This document shows, one piece after another, positions 1-7,685 of a DNA stretch of 64,000 bases (the stretch's first letter is position 1; the number at the start of each line of letters is the position of its first letter). Below the pieces are notes generated by a model. That model did no database searches, was not told the origin of the DNA, and was given only the letters and a program-made list of their open reading frames with translations. The position numbers and the translations under genes were made by a program. Origin of the DNA: Synechococcus sp. RSCCF101 (GTDB lineage: Bacteria > Cyanobacteriota > Cyanobacteriia > PCC-6307 > Cyanobiaceae); NCBI RefSeq assembly GCF_008807075.1, contig NZ_CP035632.1:1488001-1552000 (forward strand), read 5' to 3'.

Positions 1-237
1 CAGTTCGTGGCGCTCGATGTGCGCCGTCACGGGCAGGAGCTCCAGATCGAGCAGCACGAGCTGGTCGGACCGTTGCCGCGACGCGGCGAACGGGGCGGCC
101 GGGCCCGCAACAAGCCGGCCCGCGCCCCTCAGCGGCACGATGCCGCCGGCGGCCAGCCGGAGCAGAACAGACCCGCCAGCCGGCCTCTGCGGGCGCTGCG
201 CTCGGCACTCTCCCGTCCAGGAAGCCAGCGCGGATGA
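1..237 (+). CDS. C-terminal end of an unidentified protein (5' truncated by window)
   Basis: The reading frame is open from base 1 and stops at TGA 235-237, overlapping the ATG of the next gene (ATGA, 234-237). The 78 visible residues begin with a short hydrophobic/charged segment (FVALDVRRHG) and then become very rich in Arg, Pro, Gly and Ala, as expected of a disordered, basic tail. The stop-start overlap suggests it is the upstream member of the operon that follows. I do not recognise the family. A C-terminal OB/S1-type nuclease tail is one possibility, but nothing visible proves it. Confidence 0.5.
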   Translation, partial: QFVALDVRRHGQELQIEQHELVGPLPRRGERGGRARNKPARAPQRHDAAGGQPEQNRPASRPLRALRSALSRPGSQRG

Positions 238-935
238 GCTTCTGGAGCGCCACCTGGGGCACCTGGTTCAACGCCGGTGCCGTGGTGCTGGGCGGCTGGC
301 TTGGCAGACGGTTCGGCCACCGGCTGCCCAGTGAACTCCAGGATCACTGGCGCCGCTGGCTGGGGGTCATCACCGTGCTGCTGGGCCTGCGCCTGGCCGC
401 CCCTCTGCTGGAGCTGGAGCTGGGACCGCTGCCCGCCCTCCTGCCCGCCCTGCTGCTGCTGCTGGCGGGCAGCGCCATCGGCCGGCGCCTCAACCGCAGC
501 CTGCGGCTGCCGGCCCGTCTGGGGGGCCTGCGGGAGGGCGTGCTGCCCGGTGCCTTCGTGCTCTTCTGCGCCGGTCCGATGACCCTGCTGGGCTGCCTGC
601 GCAACGGCGCCTTCGGCGATGCCGACCTGCTGCTGGTCAAGTCCAGCCTCGATGGAGTGGCGGCTGCCGTTCTGGCCGCCGGCACCGATGCGGCCCTGGC
701 CTGGGTGGCGGCACCGCTGCTGGCCCTCCAGCTTCCTCTCTCTCTGGCGGCGGCCCGTCTCAGCGCCCTGATCAGCGACCCGCAGAGCTCGCCGCTCGTG
801 CAGTTTCCCTCGGCCGTGGGTGGTCTGATGGTGCTCGCCCTGGCGCTGGAGCTGCTCGACTGCCCCGCCCCCTCCGTGAGCCAGGCCTGGCCGGGCCTGG
901 CCCTCGCGCCGGTGGTGGGCAGCTGGATCCGATGA
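234..935 (+). CDS. DUF554 family membrane protein (YdfK/YqgA-like)
   Basis: 233-residue polytopic membrane protein. It opens with a G-T-x-x-N-A-G-A-V-V-L-G-G-type glycine-rich helix followed by about six further hydrophobic segments. The pattern (short N-terminal helix, Arg-rich cytoplasmic turn 'GRRFGHRL', central 'F-C-x-G-P-M-T-L-L-G' helix and 'VKSSLDG' loop) matches the DUF554 family, which is widespread in bacteria and has no established substrate. Length is normal for the family. The ATG start overlaps the upstream stop, and the end overlaps the next gene by 4 bp (ATGA at 932-935), so it is translationally coupled on both sides. Confidence 0.85.
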   Translation: MSFWSATWGTWFNAGAVVLGGWLGRRFGHRLPSELQDHWRRWLGVITVLLGLRLAAPLLELELGPLPALLPALLLLLAGSAIGRRLNRSLRLPARLGGLREGVLPGAFVLFCAGPMTLLGCLRNGAFGDADLLLVKSSLDGVAAAVLAAGTDAALAWVAAPLLALQLPLSLAAARLSALISDPQSSPLVQFPSAVGGLMVLALALELLDCPAPSVSQAWPGLALAPVVGSWIR

Positions 936-1585
936 GTTCCCAGAGCGAGGCGACCGCCCTGCGGGCGGGGGCGGTGGTGGCCGCTCTCACCGGCCTCTCG
1001 GTGGCCGGGCCGATGCTCGGTCTGCCGGCCTCCTGGCTGGCCCTGATCAGTGCCGGCGGCCTGGCCGCCCTCACGCTGGATGCCGCCAGCTTCTCCGGCA
1101 TGGGAGGCCACATCCTGGCCGAGGCGCTCCCTGGAGGGCAGCAACGCCTCTGGCGCATCGCCGCCCATGAGGCCGGACACGTGCTGATGGCGCAGGCGGA
1201 GACCATTCCCGTGTCTCAGGTGCTGGTGGGCAGCCTGGCCTGTGTGCGGGCCGGCCTGACCAGCCGCGGGGCCACCGCCTTCTCGGTGCCCGATCACGCC
1301 AAGCTTCCCCTGGAGGAGCTGCGTCGCTGGAGCCGCGTGCTGCAGGCGGGCATGGTCGCCGAGGAACTGCTCCTGGGCGAGGCCTGGGGCGGCCGCGACG
1401 ACCGCCACCTGCTCGGACGCCTCTGGGGGCTCTCCGGTCACGACGTCGACACGGCACGGCGGGAGCAGCGACTGGCCCGGCGGGAGGTGACCCGCCGGCT
1501 TCGCTCCGATCCCGATGCCCTGAAGCAACAGGCCCGGCAGCTGCTGGATCAGGCCCCCCGACTCTTCCGGGGCGGCGCCTCGTGA
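932..1585 (+). CDS. Stand-alone M41 (FtsH-like) zinc peptidase, membrane-anchored
   Basis: 217 residues. An N-terminal hydrophobic hairpin (about residues 12-50) is followed by a peptidase domain with the zinc motif H79-E80-A-G-H83, preceded by 'RIAA' as in FtsH. A candidate third metal ligand is an acidic residue in 'GGRDD' near 153-157, the place where FtsH has Asp. The AAA+ ATPase module of FtsH (about 250 residues) is absent, so this is an ATP-independent relative, perhaps a regulator or a protease for already unfolded substrates. Such short M41 proteins are known in cyanobacteria without clear function. Stop-start overlaps on both sides place it in the DUF554-larC operon. Confidence 0.75.
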   Translation: MSSQSEATALRAGAVVAALTGLSVAGPMLGLPASWLALISAGGLAALTLDAASFSGMGGHILAEALPGGQQRLWRIAAHEAGHVLMAQAETIPVSQVLVGSLACVRAGLTSRGATAFSVPDHAKLPLEELRRWSRVLQAGMVAEELLLGEAWGGRDDRHLLGRLWGLSGHDVDTARREQRLARREVTRRLRSDPDALKQQARQLLDQAPRLFRGGAS

Positions 1586-2808
1586 AGCGACTGGTGGTGG
1601 ACTGCCCCACCGGCCTGGCGGGGGACATGCTGCTGGCGGCCCTGCTGGATCTGGGGGTGCCTCGTGGCGTGGTGGAGGAGCCGCTGCGGCACCTGGGACT
1701 GCTCGATCAACTGCGCCTCCGCGTCGATGAAGGGCGCAGCGGCGGCCTGCGCGGCCTGCGGGTCACGGTGACGCCCCTCCAGAGCCAGCCGCAGGAGCGC
1801 CACTGGAGCGAGCTGCGGGGCGAGCTGGAGCGGAGCCCCCTGCAGGAGCCTCTGCGCGGCAAGGTGCTGGCGGTGTTCGCGCTCCTAGCGGAGGCCGAGG
1901 CCGCGGTGCACGGCCAGGCGCCCGAGGCGGTGCACTTCCATGAACTCGGCGCCCTCGACACCCTGGTCGACGTGGTGGGAGTCTGCGCCGCGCTCGAACA
2001 TCTGGCCTGTGAGGAGCTGATCTGCGCCTGCCCACCCGCCGGCCACGGCAGCGTCGGCACGGCCCATGGCCGCCTGCCGGTCCCCGTGCCGGCGGTGCTG
2101 GAGCTGGCGCGGCGCTGCGGCGTTCCCCTGGCCGGCAGCGGCGATCTCCCCGCCGGCGAACTGCTCACGCCCACCGGCCTGGCCCTGATGGCAGTGCACG
2201 CCAGCCGCTTCGGAACGAGCCGGGGCGGCTGGCCCGAGGCGGTGGGGGTGGGCCTCGGCCACCGGGTGCTGGATCGGCCCAACCTGGTGCGGCTCTGGCT
2301 GGAGGGGCAGATGAGCGAGAGCCAGGATGGAGCGCTGCCGGAGACGGTGCTCGTGCAGGAGTGTCAGCTCGATGACGCCGACGGGGAGGCGGTGGCCCAT
2401 CTGCAGGCGTGCCTGCGACGCGCCGGAGCCCTCGATGTGGTCTGCCAGCCGGTCCAGATGAAGAAGGGGCGCTCGGGGGTGCTGGTGCAGGCCCTGGCCC
2501 GGCCGGACCGGGCGGCGGCGCTGCGCCGGATCTGGTTCCGCGAAAGCACCACGCTCGGCCTGCGGGAGGTGGTGCAGCAGCGCTGGACCCTGCCCCGCCG
2601 CGAACGGACCGTGCAGACCCGCCTCGGTCCCGTTCGCATCAAGGAGGCGGAGCGGCCGGGCGGGCGCACCCTCAAGCCCGAGCACGACGATCTGACGGCG
2701 CTGGCCGAGGCCAGTGGCCTGCCCCTGGCCGAGGTGCGCCGCATCGCTCTGGCCGCCTGCCAGCCAGGCACCGCCGAGGCTGAGGAAGCCCTGGAGGAGC
2801 ATCCATGA
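1582..2808 (+). CDS. larC: LarC: nickel insertion protein for the nickel-pincer (NPN) cofactor
   Basis: 408 residues, collinear with LarC (formerly DUF111). The opening motif 'CPTGLAGDMLLAAL' is diagnostic. An 'HFHELG' metal-type motif lies near residues 113-120, and the C-terminal CTP-dependent cyclometallase half has 'QMKKGRSGV' and 'R-E-S-T-T-L-G-L-R'. LarC inserts Ni into pyridinium-3,5-bisthiocarboxylate mononucleotide to form the cofactor of LarA-type racemases. The frame is uninterrupted, unlike the programmed-frameshift versions known in lactobacilli. GTG start (1582) overlaps the preceding stop. LarA, LarB and LarE are not in this window, so the client enzyme is unknown. Confidence 0.93.
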   Translation: MKRLVVDCPTGLAGDMLLAALLDLGVPRGVVEEPLRHLGLLDQLRLRVDEGRSGGLRGLRVTVTPLQSQPQERHWSELRGELERSPLQEPLRGKVLAVFALLAEAEAAVHGQAPEAVHFHELGALDTLVDVVGVCAALEHLACEELICACPPAGHGSVGTAHGRLPVPVPAVLELARRCGVPLAGSGDLPAGELLTPTGLALMAVHASRFGTSRGGWPEAVGVGLGHRVLDRPNLVRLWLEGQMSESQDGALPETVLVQECQLDDADGEAVAHLQACLRRAGALDVVCQPVQMKKGRSGVLVQALARPDRAAALRRIWFRESTTLGLREVVQQRWTLPRRERTVQTRLGPVRIKEAERPGGRTLKPEHDDLTALAEASGLPLAEVRRIALAACQPGTAEAEEALEEHP

Positions 2809-3755
2809 GCCGCGGCAGCCTGCTCAAGTTCGCCGTTGCCCTGGCCTGCATCGGCTTCGTGGCGGCCGCCGTGATCGATCAGGGGCAGCAGCTTCTGGCC
2901 CTGCGCATCAGCCGCCAGGGCTGGCTGTGGCTGGCGGTCGGGCTGGGCATCACCACCACGAGCATGGTCTGCAACGCCGGTGTCTGGGCGGTGCTGCTGC
3001 GCTGGCTGGGGCGCTGGCCGAAGGGCCTGGAGCCGTTCACGCTCTACCTCACCACCAACGTGCTCAAGTACCTGCCGGGCAATGTGTGGCACCTGGCAGC
3101 ACGGGTGAAGGCCCTGAAGCCGGTCTTCGGCCTGGCGCCCGCGCTGGTGTCCGTGCTGCTGGAGCCGATCCTGATGGCCACGGCAGCTCTGGCCCTGGTG
3201 CCCCTGGGCGGGCTGCAGGGCGGGCTGGGCCTGATCGCGCTGCTGCCGCTGCTGGCCCTGATGCCCCGCTGGCTCAACCCGCTGCTGGCACGGCTGGAGC
3301 GCAGCCGGGCCGAGGCCATGCACCTGGAGGGGGAGCTGGCCGCTGAACCGGCCTGGTCGGTGCCGGGCTACCCCCTGCTGCCGCTGCTGGCGGCCCTGGC
3401 GTTCGTGCTGATCCGGTTCCTCGGTTTCGCCTGCTGTGTGGTGGCCTTCTCCGAGCAGGCCGCGGCGGGCTGGCCCGTGTGGATCGCGGGATTCGCCCTG
3501 GCCTGGACGGCCGGGCTGGTGGTGCCCGGTGCGCCGGGCGGACTGGGGGTGTTCGAGGCGGCGCTGCTGCTGCGCTTCGGCAGCCTCATCCCCGAGGCCC
3601 CGCTGCTGGCCATCGCGCTCTGCTACCGGCTGCTGGCCACCCTCGCCGACGGACTGCTGGCGGCCACCGGCCACCTGGACCGGCGACTGGTGGGGCCACC
3701 CGCTGCCGCGGCCGCGCCGGCCGTATCGCTGTCTGAGGGCAGCTCCAGCTCCTGA
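2805..3755 (+). CDS. Lysylphosphatidylglycerol synthase TM-type (UPF0104) membrane protein
   Basis: 316 residues with about eight hydrophobic segments. The conserved 'YLPGNVWHLAAR' segment near residues 88-99 and the 'APGGLGVFEAALLLR' segment near 245-259 are hallmarks of the UPF0104/MprF flippase-type domain. No soluble aminoacyl-transferase domain is attached, so lipid aminoacylation is not supported; flipping or transport of a lipid or polyprenyl substrate is the usual inference. ATG overlaps the stop of larC (ATGA 2805-2808). The C-terminus is a short Ser-rich tail. It is the last gene before fur, only 17 bp away. Confidence 0.82.
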   Translation: MSRGSLLKFAVALACIGFVAAAVIDQGQQLLALRISRQGWLWLAVGLGITTTSMVCNAGVWAVLLRWLGRWPKGLEPFTLYLTTNVLKYLPGNVWHLAARVKALKPVFGLAPALVSVLLEPILMATAALALVPLGGLQGGLGLIALLPLLALMPRWLNPLLARLERSRAEAMHLEGELAAEPAWSVPGYPLLPLLAALAFVLIRFLGFACCVVAFSEQAAAGWPVWIAGFALAWTAGLVVPGAPGGLGVFEAALLLRFGSLIPEAPLLAIALCYRLLATLADGLLAATGHLDRRLVGPPAAAAAPAVSLSEGSSSS

Positions 3756-3772
3756 GTCTTAGTTTGGCCCCG

Positions 3773-4243
3773 ATGGTCTCCGATCTGCTGAGACAGGGTC
3801 TGCGCGGCCGGGGGCGGCGCCTCACCCCCCAGCGGCAGAAGGTGCTCGGCGTGTTCGAGCAGCTGGGCGAGGGCCGTCACCTGAGTGCCGAGCAGGTGCA
3901 TCAGCATCTGCTTCAGGAGCAGGAGCGGGTGTCGCTGGCCACCGTGTATCGCAGCCTGCGGCTGCTCAGCTCGATGGGGCTGCTGCAGGAGCTGGAGATC
4001 AAGGACGGCGGTCGCCGCTTCGAGCTGGCGGGCGACACCCACCGCGACCATCACCATCTCGTCTGTGTGCGTTGCGGCCGCACCGAGGAGTTCGAGAGCG
4101 AGGCGGTGCTCCAGGCCGGAGCCCGGGCCGCCAGCGAGAACGGCTTCAAGATGCTCGAGTGCGTCTTCAGCGTGCGGGCCCTCTGTCCGAGCTGCGCCGC
4201 CCTGGCCGGGAGCCCTGCAGACCCGGCCCTGGAGCCGGACTGA
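3773..4243 (+). CDS. fur: Fur-family metal-dependent transcriptional regulator
   Basis: 156 residues from ATG 3773; an in-frame TTG nine bases upstream (3764) is the alternative start. The winged-helix half contains 'LTPQRQKVL' and 'SLATVYRSLRLL' (recognition helix). The dimerisation half has the His-rich 'HRDHHHLVCVRCG' segment and a C-terminal C-P-S-C pair, giving two CxxC structural zinc sites. These features fit Fur/FurA more than the PerR-like (FurC) or Zur paralogues known in cyanobacteria, but paralogue assignment by eye is uncertain. Downstream genes include PhoX (an iron/calcium enzyme) and a ferric permease, which would be sensible targets; I did not find a clear 19-bp Fur box. Confidence 0.85.
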   Translation: MVSDLLRQGLRGRGRRLTPQRQKVLGVFEQLGEGRHLSAEQVHQHLLQEQERVSLATVYRSLRLLSSMGLLQELEIKDGGRRFELAGDTHRDHHHLVCVRCGRTEEFESEAVLQAGARAASENGFKMLECVFSVRALCPSCAALAGSPADPALEPD

Positions 4244-4455
4244 GCCGGGAGGCCATGGCCGCCGCCGAGAGCCGCGGTGGCGCGGTGGGATCCTCCTGGG
4301 CGGCCTGGAGCGCCGTCATCAGGCTGGTGCGATCTCCCCGGATCCGGATCATCACGTCCGTGCAGTGCTGGCCTCCAGCCTGCGCTGCACCCACCCGGAT
4401 TGTCCGTGCAGGCGACACTGGGGCCGCGTCCGGATGACACCGAACCACCGTTCAC

Positions 4456-5490
4456 GTGCTGCCTGCCCCGCCCATCCCCCTGCCGTGCCCCCTCAGTGCC
4501 GGCTGGCAGGTGATCTCCCGCACGGCCCTGCCAAGGCGCCACCCCGATGGCCGCCGCATGGGCGGCTTCTCCGCCCTGGCGATGGGAGCGGACTCCGGCA
4601 GCGGGGACCGGCCGCTGTGGCTGCTGAGCGACACGGACCAGCCGGAGCTGATTCCTCTGCTGGGGTGGATGGACACACCCCGCTACGGGCCGCGGCTGCG
4701 GCTGCGGGGGGCCGACGGTGCACTGCTGGCGCCGCGCTTCGACGGTGAGGGACTGGTCCGGATCGATGGCAGCCTCTGGATCGTGAGCGAGGGGCGGCGC
4801 CGGCTGGGACGGCCACCGGCGCTGCTGCGCTTCGATCTGGCCAGCGGCCGGTTCCGGGAGAAGCGGCCCCTGCCCCGGGCCTGGCGGCCCGCTCCGGATG
4901 CCGGCCTGCGCTCGAACCAGGGGCCCGAGAGCCTGGCCCGCTGGGGTGAGGAGCAGCTGCTGGTCGGCGCCGAGAGTCCGCTGAAACAGGACCGCGACGA
5001 CAGGGTGCGCCTGGCCCGGCTGCGCATGGAGGGATCCGGCATCGGCCCCGCACCACCAGCCCAGCCCCTGCGCCCGCTGGCGCTGCAGCCCCGCTCGGCC
5101 AACTGGGGCCTGACCGAACTCCTGCCCCTGCCGCGGCAGGACCGTCTGCTCGCCCTGGTGCGCGGCTACGACCCGCTGCAGGGCTGGTGGGCCCGGCTGC
5201 AGCTCTATCGCCTGCCCGGACCCGTGCAGGCGCCGGATCGGGCCGCACCGCTGCAGCCGTTGATGGGCTGGGACCTGCTGGCTGACCTGCTGCCGGCGGA
5301 CAACTGGGAGGGCATGACCCCGGGCCCGCCGCTTCCGGATGGGCGAGCGACACTGCTGCTGCTGAGCGATGACAATTTCTCCACCCGGCAACGGAGCTGG
5401 CTGGTGCGCCTCGCTCCCCGTCGCCGCCCGGGCTGCGGGGCGGTGGCGCCCGGTCACCTGGACTCCGAAGCCTCCCGGCCCCCGACATGA
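4456..5490 (+). CDS. Phytase-like-domain esterase family protein
   Basis: 344 residues from GTG 4456. The fold signature is that of the 'esterase-like activity of phytase' family: 'GGFSALAM' near the start, 'LWLLSD', 'LLRFDLASGRF', 'NQGPESLA', 'NWEGMTPG' near residues 284-291 and a final 'LLLLSDDNF' blade. Glu and Asp in 'PES', 'NWEGM' and 'SDDN' are the conserved acidic residues of this propeller family, which is linked to phosphoester hydrolysis. No convincing signal peptide is present from this start. TGA overlaps the ATG of the PhoX gene (ATGA 5487-5490), so the two are co-translated. Confidence 0.8.
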   Translation: MLPAPPIPLPCPLSAGWQVISRTALPRRHPDGRRMGGFSALAMGADSGSGDRPLWLLSDTDQPELIPLLGWMDTPRYGPRLRLRGADGALLAPRFDGEGLVRIDGSLWIVSEGRRRLGRPPALLRFDLASGRFREKRPLPRAWRPAPDAGLRSNQGPESLARWGEEQLLVGAESPLKQDRDDRVRLARLRMEGSGIGPAPPAQPLRPLALQPRSANWGLTELLPLPRQDRLLALVRGYDPLQGWWARLQLYRLPGPVQAPDRAAPLQPLMGWDLLADLLPADNWEGMTPGPPLPDGRATLLLLSDDNFSTRQRSWLVRLAPRRRPGCGAVAPGHLDSEASRPPT

Positions 5491-7685
5491 GCCTGACCCG
5501 CCGCTCGGTTCTCAGCCTGCTCGGCCTGAGCTGCGGGGTCGCGGGAGGGGCCGCCCTTGAAGGAGGGCCCCGGGCTGGAACCGCAGCGAGACGACCTGGG
5601 CACCCTTCGGGAGCTGCACTGCTATTTCAGCCGGTCGCTCTACCGCTGCCCGTGCAAGGCGATGGACTGGAGGCCGCAGCCCAGCGGCAGCGTCTTGCCA
5701 GCGTGCAGCTTGAGGATCGCCTGGTGCTGCCGGCGGGCTTCCGGGCCGATCTTCTGGCCGTGTGGGGTGAGCCCGTCGGCGATCCGGCGGTCGGGGCGCG
5801 CTTTGGATTCAACAACGATTACGTCGCCCTGGTGCCCGAGCCGACCGGACCACGCGCGGACGGAGCGGATGGTCCGGAACGCGCGCTCCTGGTGGTGAAC
5901 TTCGAGTACATCAGCCCGCTCCCCTGGCAACAGGGATTTGAAGCGGTGCTGGGTCGACCACTCCCCTACCAGCAGCTGGCGGACACCCTCAAGCCACAGC
6001 AGGGAGAGGCGGACTGCACCGCTCTGCCGGAAGGCCATCCGCTCCTCGCCCTCATCCGGGCGGTGAGCGATGAGGCGATGGCCGATCTGGGGGTGGGGGT
6101 CATCGCCCTGGAGCGCCATCGGGGCGCCTGGAGGCGGAGGACCTCGCCGCTGGAGCGGCGCATCGATGGGCTCGCCGGTCTGAGGGATCCCGCCCAGCGG
6201 CTGCGGGTGAGTGGTCCCGCCGCAGCTGTGTTCAACCTGCCGGAGCCCATGGGCTACAGCGATGGCCTGGGAGCATCCGTGATCGGCAGCTTCGCGAACT
6301 GCGCCGGCGGGGTGACCCCCTGGGGCACTGTGCTCAGTGCCGAGGAGAACGTGCAGGTCCAGATCAGCGAGGACGTTCATGCCGATGGCAGCGCCTCCCA
6401 CCCCTCCCGAAGGCCCTTTCTCTGCAGCGAGACGCGCCTGGCCGGCCTCGGCAACGTCTACGGCCTGGCGGGGAACAAATACGGCTGGATGGTGGAGGTC
6501 GATCCCGCCGACCCGACCCGCCCGGCCTGCAAGCACAGCTGGCTGGGGCGCTTCCGCCATGAAGCGGTGGCCGTGAGGGCCATCGCCGGCGAACACCTGC
6601 AGATCTACTCCGGCTGTGACCGGCGCGGCGGCCACCTCTACCGCTATGTGAGCGACGCGGTGGTGCAGGACCCGAGCGATCCCGCCAACTCGGCCCTGCT
6701 CGATCAGGGCGACCTCCAGGTGGCCCGCTTCGAGGGCGATGGCAGCGGCCGTTGGATTCCGCTGCGTCCCGAGACGCCCGTGGATCCGTTTCTACCGAGC
6801 CGCTTTCAGACGGCAGGCCTCAGCTGTCCGGTGGAGCTGCCCCATTCCGACCGTCGCCTCGCTGGCGCCGAGCTCTTCGACGATGACGCCGCCGTGGCCG
6901 CCTACCGCCGGCGGTTCCCGACCCTGGCCCACCTCTACCGGGGCGCAGCCGCCGCGCTGCAGGGAGCGATCCTGGTGGATGCCCACCTCGCGGCCAGCGC
7001 TGTTGGCGGAACGCCGACCGCCCGCCCGGAGGACACCGACCTCGATCCGGTGAGCGAGGACCTGCTGGTGGCCTTCACGTCCGGCCGTCCGAATGAGCGG
7101 GGAGGCGCGGATCCGGCCGTGTTCACCGGACCGGCCGGAGAAGCCGGCTGGCCCCATGGCTGGGTGATGCGCCTGCAGGATCAGGACGACGGGTTCCGCT
7201 GGCGTCTTGCGGTCACCGGCGGTGAGCCCTGGGCCGGCGGCCTGGGCTTTGCCAACCCGGACAATCTCGCCCTGGACCGGAACGGCAACCTCTGGATCGT
7301 GACGGACCGGTCCATCGGCGATCCTGCGGGGGAGATCTTCGGCAACAACAGCTGCTGGCTGGTCCCCCGTGGGAGCGGGTCCGAGGAAACGGCCTTCTGT
7401 TTCGCCACGGGGCCGATGGAGTGCGAACTCTGCGGCCTGGCGCTCGATCGGGATGAGCGCACCCTGTTCCTCGCGGTGCAACATCCCGGCGAACGGCATG
7501 GGCGGAGGATGGCCGGCCGCCAGCTGGAGCAGGAGCACCGGCTGGTGGATCGGGAGGGCCGGACCTTCCTGCAGCGGCGGCAGGTCCCGCTGGGGTCGTC
7601 CTGGCCATCGCCGGCGCCGGGCCAGCCCCCGAGGCCGGCTGTGGTGGCGATCCGGCGCGATGATGGCCGGCCTCTGCTGGCCTAA
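5487..7685 (+). CDS. PhoX-family alkaline phosphatase (DUF839)
   Basis: 732 residues. The N-terminus 'LTRRSVLSLLGLSCGVAGGAA' is a twin-arginine-type export signal, as in other PhoX enzymes. Family motifs include 'FGFNNDYVAL' and 'VNFEYI' near residues 105-140, 'NCAGGVTPWGT' followed by 'LSAEEN' near 270-290, 'YSGCDRRGG' near 375, and 'FANPDNLALDRNGNLWIVTD' near 590. PhoX enzymes release phosphate from organic phosphoesters outside the cytoplasm and use Ca2+ and Fe3+ cofactors. The gene is coupled to the phytase-like gene upstream, forming a likely phosphorus-scavenging pair. It overlaps the convergent iron permease by 4 bp. Confidence 0.88.
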   Translation: MSLTRRSVLSLLGLSCGVAGGAALEGGPRAGTAARRPGHPSGAALLFQPVALPLPVQGDGLEAAAQRQRLASVQLEDRLVLPAGFRADLLAVWGEPVGDPAVGARFGFNNDYVALVPEPTGPRADGADGPERALLVVNFEYISPLPWQQGFEAVLGRPLPYQQLADTLKPQQGEADCTALPEGHPLLALIRAVSDEAMADLGVGVIALERHRGAWRRRTSPLERRIDGLAGLRDPAQRLRVSGPAAAVFNLPEPMGYSDGLGASVIGSFANCAGGVTPWGTVLSAEENVQVQISEDVHADGSASHPSRRPFLCSETRLAGLGNVYGLAGNKYGWMVEVDPADPTRPACKHSWLGRFRHEAVAVRAIAGEHLQIYSGCDRRGGHLYRYVSDAVVQDPSDPANSALLDQGDLQVARFEGDGSGRWIPLRPETPVDPFLPSRFQTAGLSCPVELPHSDRRLAGAELFDDDAAVAAYRRRFPTLAHLYRGAAAALQGAILVDAHLAASAVGGTPTARPEDTDLDPVSEDLLVAFTSGRPNERGGADPAVFTGPAGEAGWPHGWVMRLQDQDDGFRWRLAVTGGEPWAGGLGFANPDNLALDRNGNLWIVTDRSIGDPAGEIFGNNSCWLVPRGSGSEETAFCFATGPMECELCGLALDRDERTLFLAVQHPGERHGRRMAGRQLEQEHRLVDREGRTFLQRRQVPLGSSWPSPAPGQPPRPAVVAIRRDDGRPLLA

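Noticed and set aside
4244-4455. Possible 60-residue frame between fur and the phytase-like gene
   Set aside because: It is Ala/Arg/Pro-rich and without a ribosome-binding site or domain, so I treat the 212 bp as intergenic.
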